64,000 nucleotides of DNA, from positions 1 to 64,000 of the forward strand of contig NZ_FNOU01000018.1 in NCBI RefSeq assembly GCF_900107125.1. Reading direction: 5' to 3'. This DNA comes from Eubacterium barkeri. Lineage in GTDB: Bacteria; Bacillota; Clostridia; Eubacteriales; Eubacteriaceae. Positions 33,444-43,579 of this stretch are shown piece after piece; position 1 is the first letter of the stretch; every line of letters begins with the position of its first letter. Made by a program: the position numbers and the translations under genes. The notes under the pieces were generated by a model. It was not told where the DNA came from and did not search any database. It saw only the letters and a program-made list of their open reading frames with translations.

Positions 33444-36400
33444 ATGCCGTCTACAAATACTGTTTTAGTCATTGAAGACAACATTGTTAATCGCAAGGTC
33501 CTTTATAAAATACTAGAAGATGAATACAACGTGCTCGAGGCTAAGAATGGGGAAGAGGGTTTGGCCATGTTACAGGCGAATCCCCAGACCGCAGCCGTTA
33601 TCTTAGACCTTGTAATGCCTATCATGGATGGCTTTGCTTTCATGTCCAAAATCAATGAGATGCCGGAGTTTAAGGATACCCCGATTATCGTATCCACTGG
33701 GAGCAATAATCAGGAGGATGAAAAGCATGCCCTTAGCTTAGGGGCCTGGGATTTTGTATTTAAGCCTTACATTCCCGAGATTTTGAAGTTCCGCCTGCGC
33801 CATGTTATTGAGCGGAGTCAGATGGCTGCTTTTGAGCGTCTGAAGTATTTGGCGGAATATGATACGCTGACGGATATCTACAATAAATCCAAATTTTCCA
33901 TAGCGGTCCGGGAGCTTTTGGAAGGGAACCCGGAGTATCCCTTTGCCTTTATTCGTTTCGATATCGACCGATTTCAGCTGTTCAACGCGTTTTATGGGGA
34001 TGAAGCAGGGGATGCTTTCCTTAAATGTCTTGCTGGAAAGCTTAAAGGGCTGATGAAAGCCTATCCTTTAGGCGTCTATGGTCGGATGGAGGCGGATATT
34101 TTTGCCGTTTGTGTGGCGTATACGTCGAGAGATCGTTTAGAGCAGATGATTGGTCAGTTTGTTGAGTTTTTTGGGGTCTATAAAAGCGATTTTAACATTA
34201 TTCCTTCCTTTGGGATTTATTATTTGGATGATTATACCATACCTGTTGGAATTATGTTGGACCGAGCCACGTTAGCAGCCCGGACCTGTAAGGGCAATTA
34301 CATGAATCACATTGCCGTTTACCAACCGGCCATGAGTCATGAGCTGGAATTGCAACAGGAAATGGTCAATGAGATGCTGCCAGCCCTTGAGGGCGGCCAA
34401 TTTTGTGTTTATTTTCAACCAAAATACAATTTGATGACGGGAGGTTTAAGTGGGGCCGAAGCCCTGGTGCGTTGGAATCATCCCCAAAAGGGAATGATTT
34501 CTCCCGGGGATTTTATTCCCGTCTTCGAGGCCAACGGCTTTATCGCCCGGTTAGATTATTATGTTTGGGAAAAAACCTGTGGATTCCTGGCCAAATGGCT
34601 AAGAGAAGGGAGCCAGCCAGTTCCCGTCTCCGTGAATGTTTCCCAGGTTAATTTTTATAATCCGAATCTGGTGGAGAACCTCTGTAAGCTCGTCGATGCG
34701 TACCATATACCAGCGGGTCTTTTACAGCTGGAGCTGACGGAATCCGCTTATATGGAAAACCCGCAGATTATGCAGGACGTGATCCATCGCCTTCGGGGGA
34801 AGGGATTTCCCATTCATATGGATGATTTTGGGTCTGGATATTCGTCCTTAAATATGTTAAAAAACATCGAAATCGATATTCTGAAAATTGACTTGGGCTT
34901 TTTGAGGGATACCGATCATTCCGGTCGGGCAGAAAACATCATTGCTTCCATTGTCCGTATGGCTAAATGGCTGGGAATACCCACGGTTGCCGAAGGGGTA
35001 GAGGATGGGCATCAGGCCGAGTTTTTACGGAGTATTGGCTGTGAATATGCACAGGGTTACCATTATGGCCGACCCATGCCTGCTGTTGATTATGAAGTGC
35101 TTATGGCGAAGGAAGATCGTCGGGTCCTTTCTGTAGATGCTCCCGTTTTTGAAGCAGATGCCCTGTGGGCATCCAACCCTCAAATGGAGATTTTATTTTT
35201 TAATGCCATCCTGCCCTCCTGCATCTGTGAATTTGATAATGGTTATATTGATATTCTCCGGGTGAACAAAGCCTTTGATCAGCTTTTTGAAGAGGACCAT
35301 GCCATGAGTCGGCGAAATCCCCTTAAGATGGTTGCGTTGGAACATCAGGCGTCAGTCATGGCATCCTTTGAGACGGCCATTCATACCCAGGATTATGGGG
35401 AATGTGAATTTTGTTTAAAAACGGAGGATCACCCTCCGCGATGGGTGGATCTTAAACTAAAGTACATCAGCTCCCTGGGAAATAAACAAATCCTGATGGG
35501 GACCCTGGCCGACATCACAGGTCAAAAGAAAATTGAAGCGGAGCTGAAGAAATACAAAAAATCACTAGAGCGTGATGGAAATCAGACCAACCAGGTTTTG
35601 ATTGTCGATGATGAAGAATCCAGCCGGGTCATCTTACGGACTCTGATTGATCCATACTTTACGGTTTGTGAAGCATCCAACGGCAAAGAGGCCGTAAAGA
35701 TCCTGTCAGAAAAACAGAATAATATCGACTTGATTCTGCTGGATATTATGATGCCCCAAATGGATGGCTTAGCGTTCATGGAATATCGGAGTGCTCATGA
35801 CGTATTGATGGATATTCCCGTGATTATGATTACGGCCGATGATTCTGTGGAGCAACAAATTCATACCATCGCCATTGGTGCCAACGATTGTATCACGAAG
35901 CCTTTCATTCCCGAGGTCGCATTGCGCCGGGTACTCAATGTGATGGAAGCCAAGCAGCGGATCCAGGAGATCGTCCGGGTTTATGAGAGTACTGCGATTC
36001 AAGCCCAGCTGGATCCATTTACCCGGCTATATAACCGTCAGGCCATTGTAGAAAAGATCAGCCAGGCCCTCACTGAGGGGGGAGAATCCCTTCATACGCT
36101 TATCATGCTTGAACTGGAAAATTTCAAAGCGATTAATGATGGGTTGGGGCATCACTATGGGGACCAGGCCATCCTTAAGCTTTCCGAGGCCCTTAAAGGC
36201 TTTTTCAGGAAGGTTGATTTCATCGGACGCTATGGGGGGGAGGAGTTTTGTATCTTTTTAGAGGACATGCCCTCAGAAGATTTTGTCCTCAAAAAATGTC
36301 AGGATTTGTGTAATACGATAGACCGTATTTTTTTAGGTGAATCCGGGGTCCATTTGGTCTGTTCCCTTGGGATTGCCATTAGCCAGGGGCAGAGGGAATC

Positions 36401-36887
36401 CTTTGAAGATCTTTATGGAAAAGCAGAGGCGGCGTTGGTTCATTCTAAACATCAGGGAGAAAACATTGCGACCCTTTACGGCGAATACCTTATGGTGAAT
36501 GCCCCAGAGCCAATTTTCAACCGGGAATGGCTCATTGATGTACTGGATAATGCCATCTCCATCTTTAGTGAAGAAACGGACGAGGTTCTCTATATGAGCC
36601 GTGGGGCCATGGCCTTATTTGATACCGTTGATTACCATGGGAAAAAATGTTATGAAGTGATCCAGAAACGCCAGTCGCCCTGTCCCTTTTGTATTCGGGA
36701 TAAGCTCTTGGAGCAAGACTTTTACTGTTGGACCTGTGAGCATCCGATTCTCAAACGGCCATTTTTCTTAAAGGATAAACGGATCAACTATTATGGTCAA
36801 AAAGCCCATATTCAGATGGTGTTCGATCTAACCGATGTTGTTTCGGATTCACCAATCTCCAGGGAGGTAGATGCTCAGTATGAATAA
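33444..36887 (+). CDS. REC-GGDEF-EAL-PAS-REC-GGDEF-PAS cyclic-di-GMP protein
   Basis: A 1147-residue soluble signalling protein. Order: receiver 1 (D55 in ILDLVMP), a degenerate GGDEF (RMEADIF in place of the motif), an intact EAL phosphodiesterase (EAL at 339-341, SVNVSQ, ELTES, MDDFGSGYSS, KIDLGF, AEGVED), a PAS-like region, receiver 2 (D767 in LLDIMMP), an intact cyclase (GGEEF at 931-935), then a PAS-like C-terminal module with two CxxC pairs (C1080/C1083, C1095/C1098). It could both make and break c-di-GMP, the degenerate domain perhaps binding GTP. The kinase gene downstream overlaps by 17 bp and is the likely phosphate donor. Confidence 0.92.
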   Translation: MPSTNTVLVIEDNIVNRKVLYKILEDEYNVLEAKNGEEGLAMLQANPQTAAVILDLVMPIMDGFAFMSKINEMPEFKDTPIIVSTGSNNQEDEKHALSLGAWDFVFKPYIPEILKFRLRHVIERSQMAAFERLKYLAEYDTLTDIYNKSKFSIAVRELLEGNPEYPFAFIRFDIDRFQLFNAFYGDEAGDAFLKCLAGKLKGLMKAYPLGVYGRMEADIFAVCVAYTSRDRLEQMIGQFVEFFGVYKSDFNIIPSFGIYYLDDYTIPVGIMLDRATLAARTCKGNYMNHIAVYQPAMSHELELQQEMVNEMLPALEGGQFCVYFQPKYNLMTGGLSGAEALVRWNHPQKGMISPGDFIPVFEANGFIARLDYYVWEKTCGFLAKWLREGSQPVPVSVNVSQVNFYNPNLVENLCKLVDAYHIPAGLLQLELTESAYMENPQIMQDVIHRLRGKGFPIHMDDFGSGYSSLNMLKNIEIDILKIDLGFLRDTDHSGRAENIIASIVRMAKWLGIPTVAEGVEDGHQAEFLRSIGCEYAQGYHYGRPMPAVDYEVLMAKEDRRVLSVDAPVFEADALWASNPQMEILFFNAILPSCICEFDNGYIDILRVNKAFDQLFEEDHAMSRRNPLKMVALEHQASVMASFETAIHTQDYGECEFCLKTEDHPPRWVDLKLKYISSLGNKQILMGTLADITGQKKIEAELKKYKKSLERDGNQTNQVLIVDDEESSRVILRTLIDPYFTVCEASNGKEAVKILSEKQNNIDLILLDIMMPQMDGLAFMEYRSAHDVLMDIPVIMITADDSVEQQIHTIAIGANDCITKPFIPEVALRRVLNVMEAKQRIQEIVRVYESTAIQAQLDPFTRLYNRQAIVEKISQALTEGGESLHTLIMLELENFKAINDGLGHHYGDQAILKLSEALKGFFRKVDFIGRYGGEEFCIFLEDMPSEDFVLKKCQDLCNTIDRIFLGESGVHLVCSLGIAISQGQRESFEDLYGKAEAALVHSKHQGENIATLYGEYLMVNAPEPIFNREWLIDVLDNAISIFSEETDEVLYMSRGAMALFDTVDYHGKKCYEVIQKRQSPCPFCIRDKLLEQDFYCWTCEHPILKRPFFLKDKRINYYGQKAHIQMVFDLTDVVSDSPISREVDAQYE

Positions 36888-39800
36888 AAAGAAAACAGGG
36901 GAGATGGGGTTCTCCCATGAATCAGTTGATGCCAATCAACTCCAGCTACAAAATATCATCAATGCCATCCCCGGGGGAGTGGCAATCTACCGGGTGACGG
37001 ATATTTTCGAGACGGTTTACTTCTCGGATGGGGTTCCGGCGCTTACGGGCTATACGATAGAAGAGTATCGTGAGCGGATCAAGGGGGATGCCGCGGAGAT
37101 GACCCACCCCGAGGATACAGCCAGGGTAGTCAAAGCCCTTAATACAGCATTGGAAGAGGGTACCGTAGCGGATTTTGACTTTCGAAAAACCCATCGGGAT
37201 GGGAGTATTGTGTGGGTCCATCTTCAGGGATGTCGCATTGGAGAAAAAGATGGTGCACCTCTTCTCCAATGTGTCTTTCACAATATTACAAGGCAAAAGG
37301 CCATTGAACAAAAGCTTCGGGAAAAGGAAGCCATCTACGATATTGCCATGGATAATACGGATGTTAATATTTGGCAATACGATCTTTACTCAGATTGTCT
37401 CATCCAATTTCCCCAGTCCATCAAGGCCCATGCCGGTTTTCCCAGAAGGATTGAAAACTTTATTCAGACGGTTTTAGACTCAGGGTATGTCAAACCTGAG
37501 AGCCGTCAGGATTTCAGGCGATTGTATGAGCGTGTCCGTCAAGGGGAAGATAACGTTAGTGAAGATATCTGGTTTGCAACAGAGGATGGTAAGGGATGGT
37601 GGTGCGAGCGGATTCGCCACAGCATTATTCGGGATGATACCGGAAGGCCCCTCTATGCCATTGGTATCGGGCGGAATATCACCCAGGAAATGAAGGCCCT
37701 GGTAGAGAAGCAGCAAATGGAGCTGGCGATTTCCTCCACAAGTATTTCCATGTGGACCTATGACATTAAAACAGGGGTTTACCAATCCAATAATCAAGGT
37801 GCAGAGAACATGGGCTTTTTTACATCCTTACCCGGTGGATACACCCGAATGATAGAACTGGGATATATTATGCCGGAAAGTGAATTGGATTTTATTAAGC
37901 TCCATCAGGCTTTAGAACAGGGGAAACCGTCAGCTACCGCCATCATTCGCTACAACACCCTAAAAACGCCTGTGGAATGGCAGCGGATTACGTATTCAAC
38001 GATTTTTTCCAATACTGGTGAACCGGTGATCGGTGTCGCTGTGGGGGAAGATATTACGGAATTTATGAATGCGAAAAAACGCTTTTCCGATGAAATTCAT
38101 TTCCAGGAACAGGGTATTACCGGCAATGTTTTGGTGAAAGTGCGGAGCAATCTTACCAAGGACCGGATTGAGCGCTATATGGCCCGGGATACGGTGGGGA
38201 TATCCCACGATGGGATGACCTACACTGTTGGTGTTGAGGCTTTAGCGGCTACGGGGTATACCCCGAAAGAACAGGATCATATCCGATATATGCTCAATGC
38301 CAAGCGGGTGATGAAGGCCTTTGAAAAGGGCGATACCAGCTATTCTCTGGATTACCAGAGGAAAAGCCACGATGGGCGGGTGATCTGGGTCAATACGATG
38401 GTACGAACCTTCCAGGACCCTGAAAGCGGCGATATCAAATCCTTTATGTACACCTATGATATTGATCAGGAGCGAACAACCCAGTTATTGATCAATCGCT
38501 TGATCGATATCGATTTTGAGTTTTTAGGGATCATCGATACCGCTCAGGAAACGCTGTACTGTATGCGGCATAACATGGTCGGGCATCGCTATGGCGCCGG
38601 TATTATGGTGGATTATGAGGAAGCAACGGGACACACCATTGACGGGTATATCGTCTCGGATCAGCGGGAAATGATCCGGGACGCCTTTGCTCTGTCGACC
38701 ATTAAACAACGCTTGGAAAAAGATGATGCTTATTCCTGTACCTTTAGCGTGGAAATAGAGGGAGAAGAATATCGGAAACGGTGGAAGTATACGTACTTAG
38801 ATGAAAGTCGGACCCGTATTGTCATGATTCGTTCCGATGTCACCGAGCTGTTTTTCCAACAAGAGCGCCAGCAAGGGATTCTTCGGGAAGCTTTAAAGCA
38901 GGCGGAGCAGGCCAGTGTTGCTAAAACCGAGTTTTTATCCCGAATGAGTCATGAAATTCGGACCCCGATGAACGCTATTATCGGGATGTCTGCCTTGGCA
39001 GCTCAAAATGTGGAGGATCGTAAGCAGGTGACAGACTACCTGGCAAAGGTAGGGATTTCTGCCCGATTCCTCCTGTCCCTGATCAATGATATTTTAGATA
39101 TGTCCCGTATTGAAAGTGGCAAAATTACCATCAAAGAGGATGAAATCCCCTTTGAGGAATTTATTGCAGACATTAATGCCATTGGTTATGAGCTGGCCAG
39201 TGGCAAAGAGGTGGACTACGACTGTATGATCACCAGCTTTGTGGAACAGAGTTATCTCGGCGATGCCATGAAGCTCCAGCAGATTATCATCAACCTGATT
39301 TCCAATGCGGTGAAATTCACACCAGCCGGGGGCAAGGTGCAATTTATAGTCCATCAAAGCGGGGTGAACGATGGCAAAGCCCATTTGCGCTTTACCGTGA
39401 ACGATACAGGCATTGGCATCAGTGAGTCCTTTATGCCCAGGATTTTTGAGCCCTTTGAGCAGCAGCATAGCGGCTCCACCAGTCCCTATGGCGGGACAGG
39501 GCTAGGGTTGGCGATTTGCAAAAATCTGGCAGAACTGATGGGCGGAACGATTGCCGTTAACAGCATCGAAGGGGTAGGGACAGAATTTACGGTTGATATT
39601 ACCCTGGGAATCAATGCTGATAAAAAGCATCTTTACCAACTGAAAAGCCAAATTAATTGGAGCAGCCTCTCTATCCTCATCGTGGATGATGAGGTGGGAA
39701 TCTGTCTTCAGACCCAAAGGATTTTCCAGGAAATGGGGGCGGTGGCAGAGTGGGTGGAAAGTGGCCAGAAAGCCCTGGATAAAGTTGAAAAACGCCAATT

Positions 39801-40476
39801 GCGACAACAGTCCTACGATGTCATCCTCATCGATTGGAAAATGCCGGAAATGGATGGAATTGAAACGACCAGACGAATTCGGCGGCTGGTTGGTCCGGAT
39901 GTCACCATCATCATTATGACGGCCTATGATTGGGCGAGCATTGAGACCGAGGCGAAGATGGCCGGGGTCAATTTACTCATGACCAAACCCCTCTTTAAAG
40001 CCTCCCTTTGTTCCACCTTTGAAAGAATCTACAATAAAAGGGGAAGGGAAATGGAGGCGATCAAACCGAGGTGCTATGATTTTAAAGGCAAGCGTGTTTT
40101 ATTGGTCGAAGACCACATTCTTAATGTGGAGGTTGCCAAACGTCTGTTGGAAGTGAAGGAAGTGACAGTAGAGGTCGCAGAAAATGGGTTACGGGCCATT
40201 GAGATGTTCACCCTGGCACCGGTGGGCTATTACGATATGATTCTGATGGATATCCGCATGCCGGTGATGGATGGCCTCACGGCGACAAAGACCATCCGCC
40301 AGCTGCAAAAAGAAACGGCCAGGACAATCCCTATCGTGGCCATGAGTGCGAACGCTTTTGAGGAGGATATGGAAAAATCCCGGTGTGCCGGGATGAATGA
40401 CCACTTAGCGAAGCCCATTTCCCCTCAGATGCTTTACGATACATTGGAAAGAATCTGGTCCGGGACCAGGAAATAG
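36871..40476 (+). CDS. Multi-PAS hybrid histidine kinase with two receivers
   Basis: A 1201-residue soluble sensor kinase. About five PAS-type domains fill residues 20-680, then HisKA with H694 in RMSHEIRTPMNA, the ATPase domain (NLISNAVKFTPAG, GGTGLGLAICKNL), receiver 1 (D988 in LIDWKMPEMDG) and receiver 2 (D1127 in LMDIRMPVMDG). No transmembrane helices, so it senses cytoplasmic signals. No separate Hpt domain or output regulator is adjacent apart from the upstream c-di-GMP protein, whose receivers are natural targets. Start is uncertain between 36871 and 36880; the GGAGG site at 36863 is close to both. Confidence 0.92.
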   Translation: MLSMNKKKTGEMGFSHESVDANQLQLQNIINAIPGGVAIYRVTDIFETVYFSDGVPALTGYTIEEYRERIKGDAAEMTHPEDTARVVKALNTALEEGTVADFDFRKTHRDGSIVWVHLQGCRIGEKDGAPLLQCVFHNITRQKAIEQKLREKEAIYDIAMDNTDVNIWQYDLYSDCLIQFPQSIKAHAGFPRRIENFIQTVLDSGYVKPESRQDFRRLYERVRQGEDNVSEDIWFATEDGKGWWCERIRHSIIRDDTGRPLYAIGIGRNITQEMKALVEKQQMELAISSTSISMWTYDIKTGVYQSNNQGAENMGFFTSLPGGYTRMIELGYIMPESELDFIKLHQALEQGKPSATAIIRYNTLKTPVEWQRITYSTIFSNTGEPVIGVAVGEDITEFMNAKKRFSDEIHFQEQGITGNVLVKVRSNLTKDRIERYMARDTVGISHDGMTYTVGVEALAATGYTPKEQDHIRYMLNAKRVMKAFEKGDTSYSLDYQRKSHDGRVIWVNTMVRTFQDPESGDIKSFMYTYDIDQERTTQLLINRLIDIDFEFLGIIDTAQETLYCMRHNMVGHRYGAGIMVDYEEATGHTIDGYIVSDQREMIRDAFALSTIKQRLEKDDAYSCTFSVEIEGEEYRKRWKYTYLDESRTRIVMIRSDVTELFFQQERQQGILREALKQAEQASVAKTEFLSRMSHEIRTPMNAIIGMSALAAQNVEDRKQVTDYLAKVGISARFLLSLINDILDMSRIESGKITIKEDEIPFEEFIADINAIGYELASGKEVDYDCMITSFVEQSYLGDAMKLQQIIINLISNAVKFTPAGGKVQFIVHQSGVNDGKAHLRFTVNDTGIGISESFMPRIFEPFEQQHSGSTSPYGGTGLGLAICKNLAELMGGTIAVNSIEGVGTEFTVDITLGINADKKHLYQLKSQINWSSLSILIVDDEVGICLQTQRIFQEMGAVAEWVESGQKALDKVEKRQLRQQSYDVILIDWKMPEMDGIETTRRIRRLVGPDVTIIIMTAYDWASIETEAKMAGVNLLMTKPLFKASLCSTFERIYNKRGREMEAIKPRCYDFKGKRVLLVEDHILNVEVAKRLLEVKEVTVEVAENGLRAIEMFTLAPVGYYDMILMDIRMPVMDGLTATKTIRQLQKETARTIPIVAMSANAFEEDMEKSRCAGMNDHLAKPISPQMLYDTLERIWSGTRK

Positions 40477-40480
40477 GTTA

Positions 40481-40930
40481 TCATTGGCTAAGACAGGCCA
40501 CCAGGGCATCCCGGAGGAAGGCAGCCCCTCCGGGGACGATGGCATTGTAATAAGCGGCAACTTGTGCCACGTTTCCCTACCCATGCCCTGGATTCGGGCA
40601 TTCACCCCATCCACCGTGGCATCGCCATAACGGCTGCGGATTTCTTCGCCGTAGCGGTCTTCATTTTTTGCAATGATTTCGGCTTTAAAGCCTTCAAATT
40701 TTTCTGTATCTTTCATCATTAAATCTCCTTTTAAGGCATTCAGAGTCCGTGTCGCGGTAGCGATGAGGGCTTCGATGCGTTTTTGACGTGCCTTTAAGGC
40801 ATGCAGTTGTTCAGAAAGGGCGGACTCCCGGGCATAGTCCGATGCCGTCAGAATGGATCGAATACGGTTTAAGGGAAATTCCAGCTCCCGGTAAAAGAGG
40901 ATCTGCATAATACTGCAGGGTCAAGGTCAT
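40481..40930 (-). pseudogene. Decayed MerR/TipAS-type regulator
   Basis: The minus strand encodes pieces of a MerR-family activator with TipAS domain. QILFYRELEFPLNRIRSIL and the following coiled coil match the part after the DNA-binding helix, but the helix-turn-helix itself is gone. The TipAS remnant FEGFKAEIIAKNEDRYGEE is followed by a deletion and a frameshift; its true C-terminus (YYNAIVPGGAAFLRDALVAC) continues in another frame to a stop at 40481. A promoter and start are absent. It ends tail to tail with the hybrid kinase gene. Confidence 0.75.
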
Positions 40931-40975
40931 GGGGAAAATAAAAATAAATGAAAAAGCGTCCCTCATTTAAGAGTC

Positions 40976-41017
40976 TTGACAATTTTAAAAGATAGCAGTA
41001 TACTGGTTATAGCTAGT
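40976..41017 (+). promoter_or_regulatory. Promoter and GntR-type operator of the aldolase-PHP operon
   Basis: TTGACA (40976-40981), 17-bp spacer, TATACT (40999-41004). The operator-like actggttatagctagt (41002-41017) overlaps the -10 box. It matches the elements at 45250 and 45283 and a half site at 49309, pointing to common control by the GntR regulator encoded at 44407. Transcript start would lie within or just after the operator, so binding should repress. Confidence 0.75.
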
Positions 41018-41090
41018 CATACTCACATAAGATGGCTAAGATTAGAATATTGATTTTTTATGGATTCATAGGACAAAGGAGAGAAATCAG

Positions 41091-42881
41091 ATGGCATATG
41101 TTAATTTAGAAAGAATATTAAAAGAGGCCCGTCAGGGCGGTTATGCCGTCGGGGCATTTAATATCGTTGGGGACCTTACTGCCCGGGCAGCCATCCAGGC
41201 GGCAGAAGCATTGGGTCAGAATATCATTCTTCAAACCTCGGTAAAGACGGTGAAATCCTTTGGGATTACTGAAATGATGGCTTTTTTACGCCCCTTGGCT
41301 GAGCATGCTGCCGTAGATGTGGCCATTCACTTGGACCATTCCACGGATGTGGCCTTTACCAAATCCTGCATTGATGCTGGCTGGTCCTCGGTGATGTACG
41401 ATGGTTCCAAGCTGCCCCTGGGTCAGAATATTGCAAATACCCGGGATATTGTGGAATATGCCCACGCCAAGGGGGTAACGGTTGAGGGCGAGCTGGGTGC
41501 CATTGTCGGAGTAGAGGACGATATTTTTGTCGAGGAAGGGGCAGGTGCCCATGCCAAGCCTAACGATTGCCGCACGTTTTTAGATGCCACAGGGGTAGAT
41601 GCCTTCGCTCCGGCTGTAGGGACCGCCCATGGGGTGTATCATGGAGAAATCGATATTGATTACGATTTGTTCCAGGAAATCAATAGCTTTTCACCCTGCC
41701 CCCTGGTCCTCCATGGGGGAACCGGGCTAACCGATGATATGTTCTATCGCCTCATTGATCTGGGGGCGGCCAAGGTCAATATTTCCACGGCCATTAAAAT
41801 TGCCTATTGTCAGGGAATGAAGGATTATATGGCGGAAAACCCCACCCAGAACGATCCCCTGAAGCTGGATGCCTATGTGGCCGACCGGGTGCGGCAGGTG
41901 GTCACAGAACACATTCGCTTCTTTAGCCTCATGGATCGCAATACCGCACCCTTTGAGGTGGATCTCCATTGCCATTCCACCCGCTCTGACGGTGGCGATA
42001 CCCCCAAGGAACTTATCTGCAATGCAGTGGAGCGTGGGGTGAAGGTATTGGCCATCACGGATCACGATGTACTGCCCCCTGAAAAAATCGAGGTCAGTGG
42101 GGTGATGGTCGATCCTGTAGCCTACGCCGCAAAAAAAGGCCTCACCTTTATTCCGGGAATAGAATTTTCCTGTGAAACCCAGGTGGAGGATGTCCATATC
42201 GTCGTTCTGGGATGTGATTTCAGTGATCCCCGACTGTTGGATATGAATCGCAAGATTGTGAAAAGTAAAATTGATTCCTATCAACGTCTGACGGAACGCC
42301 TCACCGAAAAGGGCTTCCCGGTGGATTGGGAAGAGGTGCTGAATTACGACGACATCCCAAGAAAGCCCGAGGATGTCCAGAAAAAACTCATCTTCAACCT
42401 CATGGCAGAAAAGGGCTATACCAAGACCTGGAGCGAAGCCAAGCTTTTATGTCGGAACAATCCGGAATTCTCGGTCAAACGGGAAAAACCCGATGCCGCA
42501 GAAATCATCCGATTGGCCCATGACACTGGGGGCATCGCCATTTTGGCCCATCCCTACCTCATTGACGAGTGGGTGGTGACCAAGGATGCAGAAATGGAAC
42601 GGGCCGTGTTCATCGAATCCCTCATTGATGCGGGGTTGGATGGTATCGAAGGGGCTTATACCTACGATAAAACCACCTATAGTGGACCCATGGCCAAGGA
42701 TGAAATCATCGCCAGGGTTATATCGGATTACACCGGTCGGGTTGCCATTATTTCTGGTGGTTCAGACTACCATGCGGACTATAAAAAAACCGATAAAAAC
42801 CTGCGGGATATTGGGGAGTGCGGCATCACCCTAGAATATTTTAATGCGAACCCCCTGCTGTCTGCTTTAAGGAGAAGCTGA
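41091..42881 (+). CDS. Class II aldolase fused to PHP phosphoesterase
   Basis: A 596-residue two-domain enzyme. Residues 1-280 form a class II, zinc-dependent aldolase of the KbaY/GatY/FbaA family: GAFNIVGDL, HLDHSTDV, GELGAIVG, GTAHGVYHG, LVLHGGTG, NISTAIK. Residues about 290-596 form a PHP-domain hydrolase: VDLHCHSTRSDGGDTP, AITDHD, ILAHPYL, and GGSDYHAD, all metal-binding hallmarks. The two reactions would be aldol cleavage or formation of a sugar phosphate and removal of a phosphate. This combination is not a standard enzyme I recognise. First gene of an operon with a HAD phosphatase and a DeoC-like aldolase. Overlaps the HAD gene by 1 bp. Confidence 0.88.
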   Translation: MAYVNLERILKEARQGGYAVGAFNIVGDLTARAAIQAAEALGQNIILQTSVKTVKSFGITEMMAFLRPLAEHAAVDVAIHLDHSTDVAFTKSCIDAGWSSVMYDGSKLPLGQNIANTRDIVEYAHAKGVTVEGELGAIVGVEDDIFVEEGAGAHAKPNDCRTFLDATGVDAFAPAVGTAHGVYHGEIDIDYDLFQEINSFSPCPLVLHGGTGLTDDMFYRLIDLGAAKVNISTAIKIAYCQGMKDYMAENPTQNDPLKLDAYVADRVRQVVTEHIRFFSLMDRNTAPFEVDLHCHSTRSDGGDTPKELICNAVERGVKVLAITDHDVLPPEKIEVSGVMVDPVAYAAKKGLTFIPGIEFSCETQVEDVHIVVLGCDFSDPRLLDMNRKIVKSKIDSYQRLTERLTEKGFPVDWEEVLNYDDIPRKPEDVQKKLIFNLMAEKGYTKTWSEAKLLCRNNPEFSVKREKPDAAEIIRLAHDTGGIAILAHPYLIDEWVVTKDAEMERAVFIESLIDAGLDGIEGAYTYDKTTYSGPMAKDEIIARVISDYTGRVAIISGGSDYHADYKKTDKNLRDIGECGITLEYFNANPLLSALRRS

Positions 42882-43552
42882 TGATTGCCAATTGTGAACC
42901 GCGTTCGTATAGCCATCTTATCTTCGATTTGGATGGGACCTTGGTGGATACCTGTCCGGATATTGTGGCCACGGTACAACACCTTATCACGGAGTATGGT
43001 TTTGAAAAAAGAACGGATGCCTTTATCCGCAGCTGTATTGGTGGTGGCGCCCGGAATGTGCTGCTGAAATGCCTGGGAGAGCATGAGGCTGACCGCATTG
43101 ATGGAGAAATTCTGCCAAAATTTGTGGCATACTACACCGTCAATTGTGCGGTGCATTCTAAGCTGTATCCCGGCGTCCGGGAGGTGCTGGATCAGTACAA
43201 AGCGGCGGGAAAAAAGTTGTCCGTGGCGACCTTTAAAATACGAAGTGCCACCCTGGGTATTTTTGAGGTCTTTGGGCTTATGGATTATTTTGACATCATC
43301 GTCACTGCCGATGATGTGGTGAATCCTAAGCCAGCCCCGGACTGTGTCAATGCCATCGTCGATTTTTATGGATGCCCCCGGGGGGAGGCTATCCTGATTG
43401 GGGATACCCGGACCGATTACCTCACTGGGACCAATGCGGGGATTGCCGTGTGTGGGGTGACCTATGGCTATAACACGCCAGAGCAGGTCCGGGCCCTGGA
43501 CCCGTCTTATGTGATTGATACGATGGCGGAATTACCGTCGGTCGTGTTGTAA
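42881..43552 (+). CDS. HAD-family phosphatase (phosphoglycolate phosphatase-like)
   Basis: A 223-residue HAD-superfamily hydrolase. Motifs: HLIFDLDGTLVDT (nucleophile Asp and acid Asp), LSVATFK (motif II), and ADDVVNPKPAPD then LIGDTRTDYLTG (motifs III and IV). Its cap and length fit the phosphoglycolate phosphatase group. It presumably dephosphorylates a small sugar phosphate of this pathway. It begins where the aldolase-PHP gene stops (TGATG), so both are made together. The presence of two phosphatases in a row is notable. Confidence 0.88.
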   Translation: MIANCEPRSYSHLIFDLDGTLVDTCPDIVATVQHLITEYGFEKRTDAFIRSCIGGGARNVLLKCLGEHEADRIDGEILPKFVAYYTVNCAVHSKLYPGVREVLDQYKAAGKKLSVATFKIRSATLGIFEVFGLMDYFDIIVTADDVVNPKPAPDCVNAIVDFYGCPRGEAILIGDTRTDYLTGTNAGIAVCGVTYGYNTPEQVRALDPSYVIDTMAELPSVVL

Positions 43553-43579
43553 ATATTTAATCAAAGAGGAGCGTTTATT

